DNA from: Gimesia chilikensis
Lineage (GTDB): Bacteria > Planctomycetota > Planctomycetia > Planctomycetales > Planctomycetaceae
NCBI RefSeq assembly: GCF_008329715.1
Contig: NZ_VTSR01000007.1
Location: forward strand, 558,001 to 622,000
Length of the DNA: 64,000 bases
Reading direction: 5' to 3'
Under the pieces are notes generated by a model. That model was not told where the DNA came from. It saw only the letters and a program-made list of their open reading frames with translations, and did no database searches. The position numbers were made by a program, and so were the translations under genes. This document shows, piece by piece, positions 8,837-16,654 of the stretch. Each line of letters opens with the position of its first letter. The stretch's first letter is position 1.

Positions 8837-9127
8837 TCATTCTTCTGACAACCACTCCTGGTATCCGGATTGATTCAGAATCTCACGCAGTCTGCTTGCT
8901 GTGGTATCTGATGCCAGATCGACGGACATTGCCCGATCGACCAGGGGAAGAAAATCAACGGCCGGCCGGTTCTGCCATTCCGCTGCGACTTGAGTTATCG
9001 TTCGTATTGACATCTCGCCTTCCTGATACAACAGGGCGAACAATGAGACCAGATCGCCTTCGTCAATCCCGTTAGGGAAACTGCGTTTCAGTAAACGATA
9101 CGTTGAATCTAATTCTGAGGGCAACAT
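8837..9127 (-). CDS. DUF3349-like small protein
   Basis: 96 aa. The arrangement RSFPNGIDEGDLVSLFALLYQ followed by a helix (MSIRTITQVAAEW) resembles the DUF3349 fold, in which a YPxGVPxxDYxxLLALL motif precedes a helical segment. The match is from memory and only partial; the last 45 residues (RPAVDFLPLVDRAMSVD...) do not follow that family. It starts 16 nt after the upstream gene's stop, so translation may be coupled. The leader contains the 12-nt sequence CCTGAAACAGGT that also precedes the first gene of the array. Confidence 0.6.
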   Translation of the reverse strand: MLPSELDSTYRLLKRSFPNGIDEGDLVSLFALLYQEGEMSIRTITQVAAEWQNRPAVDFLPLVDRAMSVDLASDTTASRLREILNQSGYQEWLSEE

Positions 9128-9136
9128 TGTGAAATC

Positions 9137-9148
9137 ACCTGTTTCAGG
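9137..9148 (-). promoter_or_regulatory. Duplicated 12-nt leader motif, copy 1
   Basis: On the minus strand it reads CCTGAAACAGGT and contains the likely Shine-Dalgarno AGGT for the gene starting at 9127. It is a small dyad (CCTG/CAGG). An identical copy lies at 10086-10097. Confidence 0.4.
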
Positions 9149-9644
9149 CTTCGATCAATCCCTGCTGAATACCGAGATCTAACGACTCCAGCATTCGCTT
9201 CTCACTATATGACAGCTGATAAAAACAGAGATGTTGATCGACATTTGAGGCTGTCATCAGAAGTTGTTCGCCTCTCGTAAAAACCAGTTCCTCTGTTGGC
9301 ACAAACTCGTTGTCTGGGCATAACTCAGACAGACTCACTTGCTGCAGCAGGGTCTGCATTCTCTGGTTCCAGGCAAATAATAAGACCTGCTCCTGATAGT
9401 TTTCAATGTCCCGTACCGCGGCAGAAATACAATACGGTCGATATTGAATCGTTCCAGCAGGCACCAGGGAGACTCCTTCGAGGAGACCATATTTCTCAAT
9501 ATCAACCAGTCTTGAGAGCCCTTTAAAACCAACGGCATCGCCGGGATGGAAATACTCAGACAACAGTTTGCGCCAGAGGTCATCAGGAATCATGTCCCAG
9601 GTCTGGTTCAGCAGGTGAAAATTGTAGAAGAGATTATATCGCAT
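9144..9644 (-). CDS. Protein of unknown function in the small-gene array
   Basis: 166 aa, unrecognised. It starts MRYNLFYNFHLLNQTWDMIP and has a beta-rich middle (GTIQYRPYCISAAVRDIENY) and a helical end (SYSEKRMLESLDLGIQQGL). No signal peptide or membrane segment. It is acidic and rich in Leu and Gln. It lies 42 nt after the first gene of the array and 16 nt before the next one, so it is probably in one transcript with them. Confidence 0.6.
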   Translation of the reverse strand: MRYNLFYNFHLLNQTWDMIPDDLWRKLLSEYFHPGDAVGFKGLSRLVDIEKYGLLEGVSLVPAGTIQYRPYCISAAVRDIENYQEQVLLFAWNQRMQTLLQQVSLSELCPDNEFVPTEELVFTRGEQLLMTASNVDQHLCFYQLSYSEKRMLESLDLGIQQGLIEA

Positions 9645-9686
9645 CGGGTTGTTTTCATCAGCGCAATACTGTCAGCTGTTTCCAGA

Positions 9687-10079
9687 TCACCATTGTGGAC
9701 CTTTCCAGGGTGGCCAGAGTTCGCGGGGTTGCGATTGAATCGCTTTGATCGGCCCCCAACGTTGATCTACCTGCTGAAACATTTCGATTATCGCCGACAT
9801 ATTCTCGGATCCAATCAAATGCGAAGTGGTTGTGGTTTGCAACTGCAGGTAGGGCGCGTTCCAATCCAGCAGCACGGTGAATTCTTCTTCAGGGAGTTGA
9901 GTGACTGCACGCACAATCCCGGTGAGAAGCGCAGACAGTTCCGTTTCGATTTCCTTATTTATTTCTGGAGGTCCGGCCAGTTCAATGTTCCAGGCAGCAA
10001 TCCACCTGCGTTCTGATTCTTCTCTGACCTGCGGCCAGTTTCGGTAAACCAGTTCGATATCGTCGTAGGACGCATTCAT
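9687..10079 (-). CDS. Small acidic protein, first gene of the small-gene array
   Basis: 130 aa, unrecognised. It is acidic and Trp-rich: YRNWPQVREESERRWIAAWN near the start, a strand pair FTVLLDWNAPYLQLQTTTT in the middle, and WPPWKGPQW at the end. The start follows AGGT at 7 nt. As the most upstream of eight short minus-strand genes it probably carries the promoter, which should lie in 10080-10280. Confidence 0.6.
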   Translation of the reverse strand: MNASYDDIELVYRNWPQVREESERRWIAAWNIELAGPPEINKEIETELSALLTGIVRAVTQLPEEEFTVLLDWNAPYLQLQTTTTSHLIGSENMSAIIEMFQQVDQRWGPIKAIQSQPRELWPPWKGPQW

Positions 10080-10085
10080 TTGCTA

Positions 10086-10097
10086 ACCTGTTTCAGG
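10086..10097 (-). promoter_or_regulatory. Duplicated 12-nt leader motif, copy 2
   Basis: Same CCTGAAACAGGT on the minus strand, just before the ATG at 10079; its AGGT serves as ribosome-binding site. Identical to 9137-9148. Confidence 0.4.
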
Positions 10098-10224
10098 CCG
10101 GAGTACTTAAACGCATCTTGAGCATATGATTTCAGTCAGTACCAGCATAACGTTTTTCAGCCTGGGGTGTAATATTATTCATAAAAAGAGATTGCCGGGG
10201 ATTCTAATACGGAACTCGTATTTT

Positions 10225-10242
10225 TCACGGTCTCGACCGTGA
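10225..10242. repeat. Small hairpin between the array and the efflux pump
   Basis: TCACGGT / ACCGTGA, 7 bp with a 4-nt loop, 39 nt past the stop of the RND gene on the minus strand. It is flanked by a run of A on the minus strand, not T, so it is not a standard terminator for the pump operon. Confidence 0.35.
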
Positions 10243-10280
10243 TAAGCTGCAACGATGCACAGAACAAACTGTCCTGCGTA

Positions 10281-13200
10281 TCAGGAATGCCTGGTGGCCA
10301 GCAGTGTATAGAGGGCGGGGACCATGAACAGCGTGAAGAATGTTCCGATCGCCATACCGACGCCGAGTGTGAAGCTGATGGCGAACCGGCTGGCGGCGCC
10401 GGGGCCGCCGGAAGCGATCAGTAATGGAATTAGACCGACGAGGGTGCAGATAGTCGTCATCAGGATAGAACGGAAACGGAGGGATGCCGCCTTGAGGATT
10501 GCGTCGTGACGGTCGAGACCATCTTCTTTCTGAATCTCATTGGCGAACTCTACGAGCAGAATGCCGTGACGGATGATGGAACCGATGAGCGCCAGTAGCC
10601 CGATCTGGGTATAGATGTTAACGCTGTTCACTCCCAGCGCGAGGAAGAGCATGGCCCCGGCGAGCGACATGGGAATACTGACAAACATGATCGCCGGATC
10701 ACGGAAACTTTCATACTGGGCGGAAAGCGTCAGGTACATCAGCAACACCGCGAGTGCAAAGGCGACCATCAGGGCGGTGTTTTCTGTGACATACTGCCGG
10801 GACTGGCCTTTCCAATCGGTCACGACGTTGCGATCCACGGAATCGGCAACGGTCTTGCGGAGAAAGGCTATCACCCGATCAAAAGAGACTCCCGGGGCGG
10901 GAACGCCGGACAGCGTGGCTGCGTTGAGCTGGTTGAAGCGTTTCAACTGGCGAGGCTGAATATCATCTTCGAGTGAGACGAAGAGCGACAGTGGTACGAG
11001 TTCCCCATCGCGGGTTGCGACGCGGTAGTCGAGCAGCTGTTCGGCCTGCAGTCGATGTTCGCGTCCGACCTGGGGAATCACGCGGTAGCTGCGTCCATCG
11101 TAACTGAAATAATTAACATAGCCGGCGCTGAGCATTGTGGAGAGATCGCCGCCCAGATCACCGATATTCACGCCGAGTGCGGCTGCTTTATCGCGGTCGA
11201 CGGATATCCGCTGTTCCAGTTTGTCGTACTTGAGGTCAGATTGAATGTAGGTAAACAGTCCGCTCTCACGGGCTTTCTGCAGAATGTCCTGTGTGACTTC
11301 ATGGATCACGCGCGGGTCCTCCAGTGAGCTGATTACAAACTGCACCGGTGCGCCTTCCCCAGCCCCGGGAAGCGTGGGCGGCGCGATGACAACAGAATCC
11401 AGCCCTGCGACCTCTGAGGCGACGCTCTGAAGCTGACGTTGCAACTGCATCTGCGTGGGTTGACGTTTTTCCCAGTCCTTGAGAATCACACCGCCGAAAG
11501 CTGAACTACCCGATCCACCTGAATCGCTGCGGCCCCCATTCAGGGAGAAAAAATACTGCACTCCTTCCACGGGGCGGACATTGTCTGCAAGTACCCCGGT
11601 CCAGCGTTCGAGATGATCCAGTGATGTATTGGGATCAGCCTGGGCGGAGACGATCAGAAATCCTTCGTCTTCAGGAGGCGACAGTTCTTTGGCTGCTGCG
11701 GAATAGAGGAAATAAAGACTGCCGAGGATTAACACGCCGACAGTAAGAACGGACCAGCGGAGCCCCAAGGCAGTCCGCAGTGCAGACGCATACCCTTTTG
11801 AAAGCAGGTGGAAACCGCGATCGACCTTATCGGCCAGCCAGCGTTTCTGCATGTCGGCCTTTAGCAGAGTCGCACACATCATGGGTGAGACGGAGAGTGC
11901 GAGAATTCCCGAAATGAGCGTCGCCCCGGCGATCGTGTAGGCGAACTCGGTAAACAGACTGCCGGTGAGCCCTCCCATCAGTCCCACCGGGGCAAAGACG
12001 GCGACCACGACAATATTCATCGCCACTATCGAGCCGGCCAGTTCGCGGATGGTTCGCCTGGCTGCTTCTTCGGGCGTAGCTCCATTCTCGAGATGCCGGC
12101 TGGCATTTTCTACCATGACAATCCCGTCATCGACAACAGTACCGATCGCCAGGATCAGTGCCAGCAGAGTGAGCAGATTAATCGAGTACCCCAGCATCTG
12201 CATCAGGAAAAAGGCGCCGACAATCGCCAGCGGCATGGCGACACCGGGAACCAGAGCCGAGCGGAAAGAACCAAGGAACAGATAGATCACGACGGTGACG
12301 ATCAACAGGGCTTCCACCAGTGAGCTGATGACCTCGTCGATCGAATCCTGAACGGCTTCGGTACTGTCGTAAACCACAATGCCTTCCAGTCCCGCGGGCA
12401 ACTGCGCGCGAACTTCGGGAATCAGCTTGCGGACGCCTGCAATGGTATCCAGCAGGTTTGCTTCGGGTGCGACCTGCACACCGATAAACGCCACGTTTTG
12501 ACCTTCAAAGATGATGGAACTGTCGTAGCTTTCAGCTCCCAGCTCCACCTGGGCGACATCCCTGAGCCGAATGATGGTGTCTCCCTGCTCGCGGATCACC
12601 AGGTTCTCGAATGATTCGACCGTCTGCAGATTGGTATCCGCCTTAAGGGGGATAGACGTGATTGTACCTTTGGTTTCACCGACCGCGGACAGAAAATTGC
12701 TGTCGGCGATGGCCTGGTAGACCTCAACGGGTGTGACTTTCAAAGCGGCCATCCGATCAGGATTGAGCCAGAGCCGCATGGCGATATTCTGCGCGCCGAT
12801 CACGTTAGCCTGTTGTACCCCGGATACGGTTTCCAGTCGGGGTCGTACGGCCCGGTTGAGATAGTCGGTGATTTCGCTCGATTTGAGAACATCGCTGTAG
12901 AAGGCCAGGTACATGGCTGCCTGATTATTGCCGCGGCTGATGGTGACGATGGAATTCTCGGATCCCTGGGGGAGTCGATTGCGAACCTGCTGAATCTTGG
13001 TCAGAATCTCCGCGACTGCGGCGTTGGGGTCGTAGCCCAGTTCCAGTCGCGCTGTGATGGTGCTGATACCGAGCGAACTGCTGCTCTCCAGGTAGTCGAT
13101 GCCTTCCGCGGTCGAGATCGTCTGCTCCAGAGGTGTGGTGATGAAGCCCTGTACCAGCTCGGCGTTAGCACCAATATAAGGCGTAACGATGCGGATTGTC

Positions 13201-13328
13201 GATGAAGTCGTTTCCGGATATTCGCGGACCGTCAAAGCGGTCATGGCCTGCACTCCCAGCAGGAGTATGACCAGTCCCGTCACTGTTGCCAGTACGGGAC
13301 GTTCAATAAAACGATCCAGCAAATTCAT
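10281..13328 (-). CDS. RND-family efflux pump, inner-membrane permease
   Basis: 1015 aa, normal for AcrB/MexB-type (HAE1) permeases. It starts MNLLDRFIERPVLATVTGLV, has the two large periplasmic loops and 12 predicted membrane segments. The proton-relay aspartate pair is present in TM4 (IGTVVDDGIVMVEN). The position of the AcrB TM10 lysine carries arginine (IGSIIRHGILLVEF). It forms a trimer that pumps drugs or lipophilic compounds out using the proton gradient. Its ATG overlaps the adaptor's stop by 4 nt, so the two are translationally coupled. No outer-membrane TolC-like gene is in the window. Confidence 0.93.
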   Translation of the reverse strand: MNLLDRFIERPVLATVTGLVILLLGVQAMTALTVREYPETTSSTIRIVTPYIGANAELVQGFITTPLEQTISTAEGIDYLESSSSLGISTITARLELGYDPNAAVAEILTKIQQVRNRLPQGSENSIVTISRGNNQAAMYLAFYSDVLKSSEITDYLNRAVRPRLETVSGVQQANVIGAQNIAMRLWLNPDRMAALKVTPVEVYQAIADSNFLSAVGETKGTITSIPLKADTNLQTVESFENLVIREQGDTIIRLRDVAQVELGAESYDSSIIFEGQNVAFIGVQVAPEANLLDTIAGVRKLIPEVRAQLPAGLEGIVVYDSTEAVQDSIDEVISSLVEALLIVTVVIYLFLGSFRSALVPGVAMPLAIVGAFFLMQMLGYSINLLTLLALILAIGTVVDDGIVMVENASRHLENGATPEEAARRTIRELAGSIVAMNIVVVAVFAPVGLMGGLTGSLFTEFAYTIAGATLISGILALSVSPMMCATLLKADMQKRWLADKVDRGFHLLSKGYASALRTALGLRWSVLTVGVLILGSLYFLYSAAAKELSPPEDEGFLIVSAQADPNTSLDHLERWTGVLADNVRPVEGVQYFFSLNGGRSDSGGSGSSAFGGVILKDWEKRQPTQMQLQRQLQSVASEVAGLDSVVIAPPTLPGAGEGAPVQFVISSLEDPRVIHEVTQDILQKARESGLFTYIQSDLKYDKLEQRISVDRDKAAALGVNIGDLGGDLSTMLSAGYVNYFSYDGRSYRVIPQVGREHRLQAEQLLDYRVATRDGELVPLSLFVSLEDDIQPRQLKRFNQLNAATLSGVPAPGVSFDRVIAFLRKTVADSVDRNVVTDWKGQSRQYVTENTALMVAFALAVLLMYLTLSAQYESFRDPAIMFVSIPMSLAGAMLFLALGVNSVNIYTQIGLLALIGSIIRHGILLVEFANEIQKEDGLDRHDAILKAASLRFRSILMTTICTLVGLIPLLIASGGPGAASRFAISFTLGVGMAIGTFFTLFMVPALYTLLATRHS

Positions 13329-14560
13329 GGTTTCGTCGTTTTCACTTCTACGTCTCGAGCGGCATCCGTTTCTGCAATGCGGACCGGGCTGCCGTCTTCG
13401 ATTTTGAGCTGCCCCGATGTCACCACCCGATCGCCGGGCTGCACACCTTTGCGGACTTCAATCTGATGCCCGCGGCGTTCGCCGGTCTGAACGAAGGCAC
13501 GCCGTGCTACGAGTTTTGTTTTTGACTTCTGAGTTTTTTTGTCCGAGGAACTCTCCACAGAAGATGATTTTGCCTCAGACGACTGTTGCTGTTCTTCCCG
13601 TACGAAGAAGACCGACTTCCCGTAAGCGTTGAGCGCAATCGCTGTCTGCGGGACTTCGATGACTTCGCGTGCTTCAGGCAACTCGACTACGACTTCCGCG
13701 AACATACCCGGTCTCAGCTTGCGCTGCTGATTCGGCAGTTGTGCCCGGACGGTGAAACTGCGTGTTGTTTCCTCAACCAGGGGATTGATGGCGATGATTT
13801 TTCCGCGAAAGGATTCGTCGGAATACGCGTCTACTGAAATCCGAACGGTCTGCCCTTCCGCGATCGCACCGGCATCCTGTTCCGGCAGGTCAAAGTCGAC
13901 ATATATCGGCTCGATCTGCTGTAATGTGGTGACCGGACTACCGGGCGACAGATATTCTCCCAGGCTGATTTTTCGAATGCCCAGTTCACCACTGAAGGGG
14001 GCCTGAATCTCTTTCTTTTCGATAACGGCCCGCTGCCGGTCCGCGGAGGCCTGGAGCTGCTCGACTTCAGTCGCTGCCTGCTCATACGATTCCTCAGTCG
14101 TGGCGTCTTTCTTGAGCAGTTCGCGGGAGCGCGAGAGATCGGAGCGGGCCTGCTTCAGATCGGCTTCGATTGACTTGAGTTCCGCCCGTTCGCGTGTGGT
14201 ATCCAGCAGGACGAGTAGCTTGCCTTCCTCAACGCGTTTGCCTGATTCAAAGCGGATCTCGACGACTTTACCTGCCAGCTCGCTGGTCAGTTCGGTTCCC
14301 TGGATGGCACGTACGGTGCCCACGCCGGTCCGCTGTTGTTTCCACTTCTGTTTGCGGGCCGTCGCGACGGTTACCGAAGCCGGAGGACGCGAACGTTGCC
14401 TGGCTGCCTGCATCAGGGAAGAATAATACCACCAGGCTGCAGACCCTCCCGCCAGGCAGAGAAGCAGGAAGACAACGATGAGCAACAGATTCCATTTCAG
14501 CTGCGGTGCGGACTTTACAGCCTTGTGAGCGGTATCCTCGTCGCTAGATGTCGAATCCAT
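13325..14560 (-). CDS. RND efflux adaptor (membrane fusion protein, HlyD family)
   Basis: About 411 aa from the ATG at 14560, which has AGGGAG upstream; an ATG 24 nt earlier is possible. One N-terminal membrane segment (LLLIVVFLLLCLAGGSAAWW) anchors it. Then come the first half of the lipoyl domain (GTELTSELAGKVVEIRF), the coiled-coil hairpin (LKSIEADLKQARSDLSRS to QLQASADRQRAVIEKKE), the second lipoyl half (QAPFSGELGIRKISLGEYLS) and the beta-barrel domain. Near residues 320-345 there is a Ser/Lys-rich insert (EAKSSSVESSSDKKTQKSK). It bridges the pump and an outer-membrane channel. Confidence 0.92.
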   Translation of the reverse strand: MDSTSSDEDTAHKAVKSAPQLKWNLLLIVVFLLLCLAGGSAAWWYYSSLMQAARQRSRPPASVTVATARKQKWKQQRTGVGTVRAIQGTELTSELAGKVVEIRFESGKRVEEGKLLVLLDTTRERAELKSIEADLKQARSDLSRSRELLKKDATTEESYEQAATEVEQLQASADRQRAVIEKKEIQAPFSGELGIRKISLGEYLSPGSPVTTLQQIEPIYVDFDLPEQDAGAIAEGQTVRISVDAYSDESFRGKIIAINPLVEETTRSFTVRAQLPNQQRKLRPGMFAEVVVELPEAREVIEVPQTAIALNAYGKSVFFVREEQQQSSEAKSSSVESSSDKKTQKSKTKLVARRAFVQTGERRGHQIEVRKGVQPGDRVVTSGQLKIEDGSPVRIAETDAARDVEVKTTKP

Positions 14561-14987
14561 TGATGCTCCCTTGTGCTCTGGCAAGAGCGATCTTCATTCA
14601 CCACGGACTATTAGTAGAGAAAAAGATGCTGCCTGATATGATGTGTCACCCATCCGGGACCAGCCCGGACCGTCCCTCCAGGAGACGAAGGTGCGGAAAG
14701 CCTCCCTTCATCGGGTTGGGGCACCCACATCATTCTGACGCACCTGATCTTCGAACGGCAGCATCTTAATCTGTTTTCCACAGAAGCATGAATTCGCAAA
14801 TCATATGCCAGAGATTCCCCGATCCCCAAAACTGTGCTGGAACATTGCCTTAAATGTCTGTCAGTCAGTCGATATCGAACTCCCGGTACCTGCTTGACCT
14901 GTTCGGCATAGATTTTGCTTTTCTGTCAGTGAACAGAATATTTATTACGCTTCCGATGAAGCGTAGCATCTGAATGAGGGGAATATC
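14561..14987. other. Intergenic region with a possible repeat element
   Basis: 427 bp between the divergent efflux operon and sodC. It should hold both promoters. The notable content is the palindrome-ended block at 14638-14733. A short minus-strand reading frame across this block has no ribosome-binding site and looks non-coding. Confidence 0.6.
14638..14733. repeat. Possible interspersed repeat with inverted ends
   Basis: 96 bp bounded by ATGATGTG and CACATCAT. Inside are GC-rich hairpins (CCGGG-accag-CCCGG). The inner edge GTGTCACCCATC (14644-14655) occurs again, inverted, at 7880-7891 in the small-gene array. This suggests a REP- or MITE-like element; only a genome-wide copy count can confirm it. 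Confidence 0.35.
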
Positions 14988-15656
14988 ATGTTACGACACA
15001 CAGCAGTATGTCTGTCACTGTTATTGATTGCCGCGGGTTGTAATCAGCAGACCGCCGAAGAAAAAGAGGCACTGGAAAACCGAGACCTGATGACCGAACC
15101 GGGGACGAAGACAGAAGCAGCCGCTCAGACTGCGGAAGCAGAGATGGAAGGGTCCGATCGGAGCACGGATACGAAAACAAACGCCGCCGACGTGACGAAA
15201 GCGGTTTGCGAGTTGGTCCCCGTTGGTGACAGTAAAGTCACAGGCATGATTTACTTCACCAAAGAAGGAGATCAGGTTCACGTTAAAGGTGAAATTAAAG
15301 GCCTAAAGCCGGGAAAACATGGTTTTCACGTGCATGAGAAGGGTGATCTCTCGGATAAGGAATCCGGTAAATCCACGGGGGGTCATTTCAATCCAGCTGA
15401 TAAGCCACATGGTCGTCCCGCTGATTCCGACCGCCACGTGGGTGACCTGGGCAACATTGAAGCCAATGCAGAAGGAGTCGCCCAGGTCGACATCGTCGAT
15501 AATGTGATCCAATTGCAGGGCGATCATTCAATCCTGGAGCGTTCGATTGTGGTGCATGCCGGGGAAGATCAGTTTACACAGCCGACCGGTGATGCGGGAG
15601 CACGAGTTGCTTTTGGGAAAATTGTGGCAGACAAAGCAGCGGCTGCAAAGAACTGA
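14988..15656 (+). CDS. sodC: Cu/Zn superoxide dismutase, lipoprotein, without the conserved disulfide
   Basis: 222 aa. A lipoprotein signal ends LLIAAGC with C18 as the lipidated residue; a charged linker to about residue 70 precedes the SOD domain. All metal ligands are present: H114 and H116 (GFHVHEKGD), H133 (GGHFNP), H141 (KPHGRP), H150 and D153 (RHVGDLGN) and H190 (IVVHAGED); R206 (GDAGARVAFG) is the active-site arginine. Both cysteines of the usual intramolecular disulfide are missing: the loop before HFNP has none, and the normal ACG is AFG. The enzyme should dismutate superoxide in the periplasm. It has a GAGGGG ribosome-binding site. Confidence 0.9.
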   Translation: MLRHTAVCLSLLLIAAGCNQQTAEEKEALENRDLMTEPGTKTEAAAQTAEAEMEGSDRSTDTKTNAADVTKAVCELVPVGDSKVTGMIYFTKEGDQVHVKGEIKGLKPGKHGFHVHEKGDLSDKESGKSTGGHFNPADKPHGRPADSDRHVGDLGNIEANAEGVAQVDIVDNVIQLQGDHSILERSIVVHAGEDQFTQPTGDAGARVAFGKIVADKAAAAKN

Positions 15657-15697
15657 AGCGCACAAGCAGTGCTGTGCCCGAACTGTCAAACAGATCG

Positions 15698-15741
15698 CTG
15701 AGCTGCCAGGCGGGTTGCCTGGCGCTCAGTCGATTTTATTT
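15698..15741 (+). terminator. Intrinsic terminator after sodC
   Basis: Stem CTGAGC-t-GCCAGGC pairs with GCCTGGC-GCTCAG (one bulged T, loop gggtt), followed by TCGATTTTATTT. It begins 42 nt after the sodC stop and ends before the next gene's start at 15773. Confidence 0.7.
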
Positions 15742-15772
15742 CCGGATTTTCCGTTTGAAAATGAGTAATTAA

Positions 15773-16579
15773 ATGCCTTACTTCATCTGCACTAACTGTG
15801 GAACGCAGTTCGCTGAGTCCAGCGAGCCGCTCCCGCAATGTACGATCTGTGCCGAAGAGCGGGAATTCATCGCCTGGGATGGACAGAGCTGGACAACAGC
15901 GGACGAACTGGCGTGCACTCATCGCAATGTTGTCAGCCAGGAAGGTTCCGGACTGATCGGCATCGGTATGGAGCCAACGTTTGCCATCGGGCAGCGGGCA
16001 CTCTTGGTGAGACGTCCGGAGGGCAATGTGCTCTGGGACTGCATCCCCCTGCTGGACGAGAGTCTGGCCCAGTTGATTGAGGGCATCGGGGGATTGTCGG
16101 CGATTGCCATCAGCCATCCGCATTATTATGCCAGCATGGTCGACTGGGCGGAGCGTTTTGACTGCCCTGTTCTACTCCACGAGGCTGACCGGAAATGGGT
16201 CATGCGTCCCAGTCCTGCGATCGAGTTCTGGGAAGGGGACACCAGGAAAATGGGGGCCGACCTGACACTGATCCGCTGCGGTGGTCACTTCGCGGGAGGC
16301 ACGGTTCTACACTGGTCGTCCGGAGCTGACGAACGTGGCGTGCTACTCAGCGGCGACATCATCTATGTGGCCCAGGATCGCCAGTGGGTCTCGTTCATGT
16401 ACAGTTTTCCGAATCGGATCCCCCTCTCTGCTGACAAGGTTGAGCAGATTGTATCCCAAGTGGAACCGTATCAGTTTGAGCGGATTCATGGTGCCTGGTG
16501 GGACAAAACGGTGAGTACGGATGCGAAAGCTGCAGTCCGACGATCAGCACGACGCTATATACAACATCTACGGGACTGA
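15773..16579 (+). CDS. MBL-fold protein with N-terminal zinc ribbon
   Basis: 268 aa. An N-terminal zinc ribbon is formed by CTNCG (residues 5-9) and CTIC (about 23-26). The metallo-beta-lactamase fold follows: the usual HxHxDH motif is reduced to SHPHYYAS, later ligands are GGHFAGG and LLSGDIIYV, and RIHGAWW is near the end. The Asp and His of the second metal site are lost, so the protein may bind one metal or act on a different substrate. Function is unknown. It ends 75 nt from the convergent transporter gene. Confidence 0.75.
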   Translation: MPYFICTNCGTQFAESSEPLPQCTICAEEREFIAWDGQSWTTADELACTHRNVVSQEGSGLIGIGMEPTFAIGQRALLVRRPEGNVLWDCIPLLDESLAQLIEGIGGLSAIAISHPHYYASMVDWAERFDCPVLLHEADRKWVMRPSPAIEFWEGDTRKMGADLTLIRCGGHFAGGTVLHWSSGADERGVLLSGDIIYVAQDRQWVSFMYSFPNRIPLSADKVEQIVSQVEPYQFERIHGAWWDKTVSTDAKAAVRRSARRYIQHLRD

Positions 16580-16654
16580 CGAGCGGCTGATGAGTCTTTG
16601 CTGACAGTGTACCTGATTTGAAGGCGAGCGGCACCGTGATCAAATCAACGCGAC

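Noticed and set aside
14611-14829. 72-codon minus-strand frame in the efflux-sodC gap
   Set aside because: It covers the palindromic block, has no ribosome-binding site and reads like non-coding GC-rich DNA.
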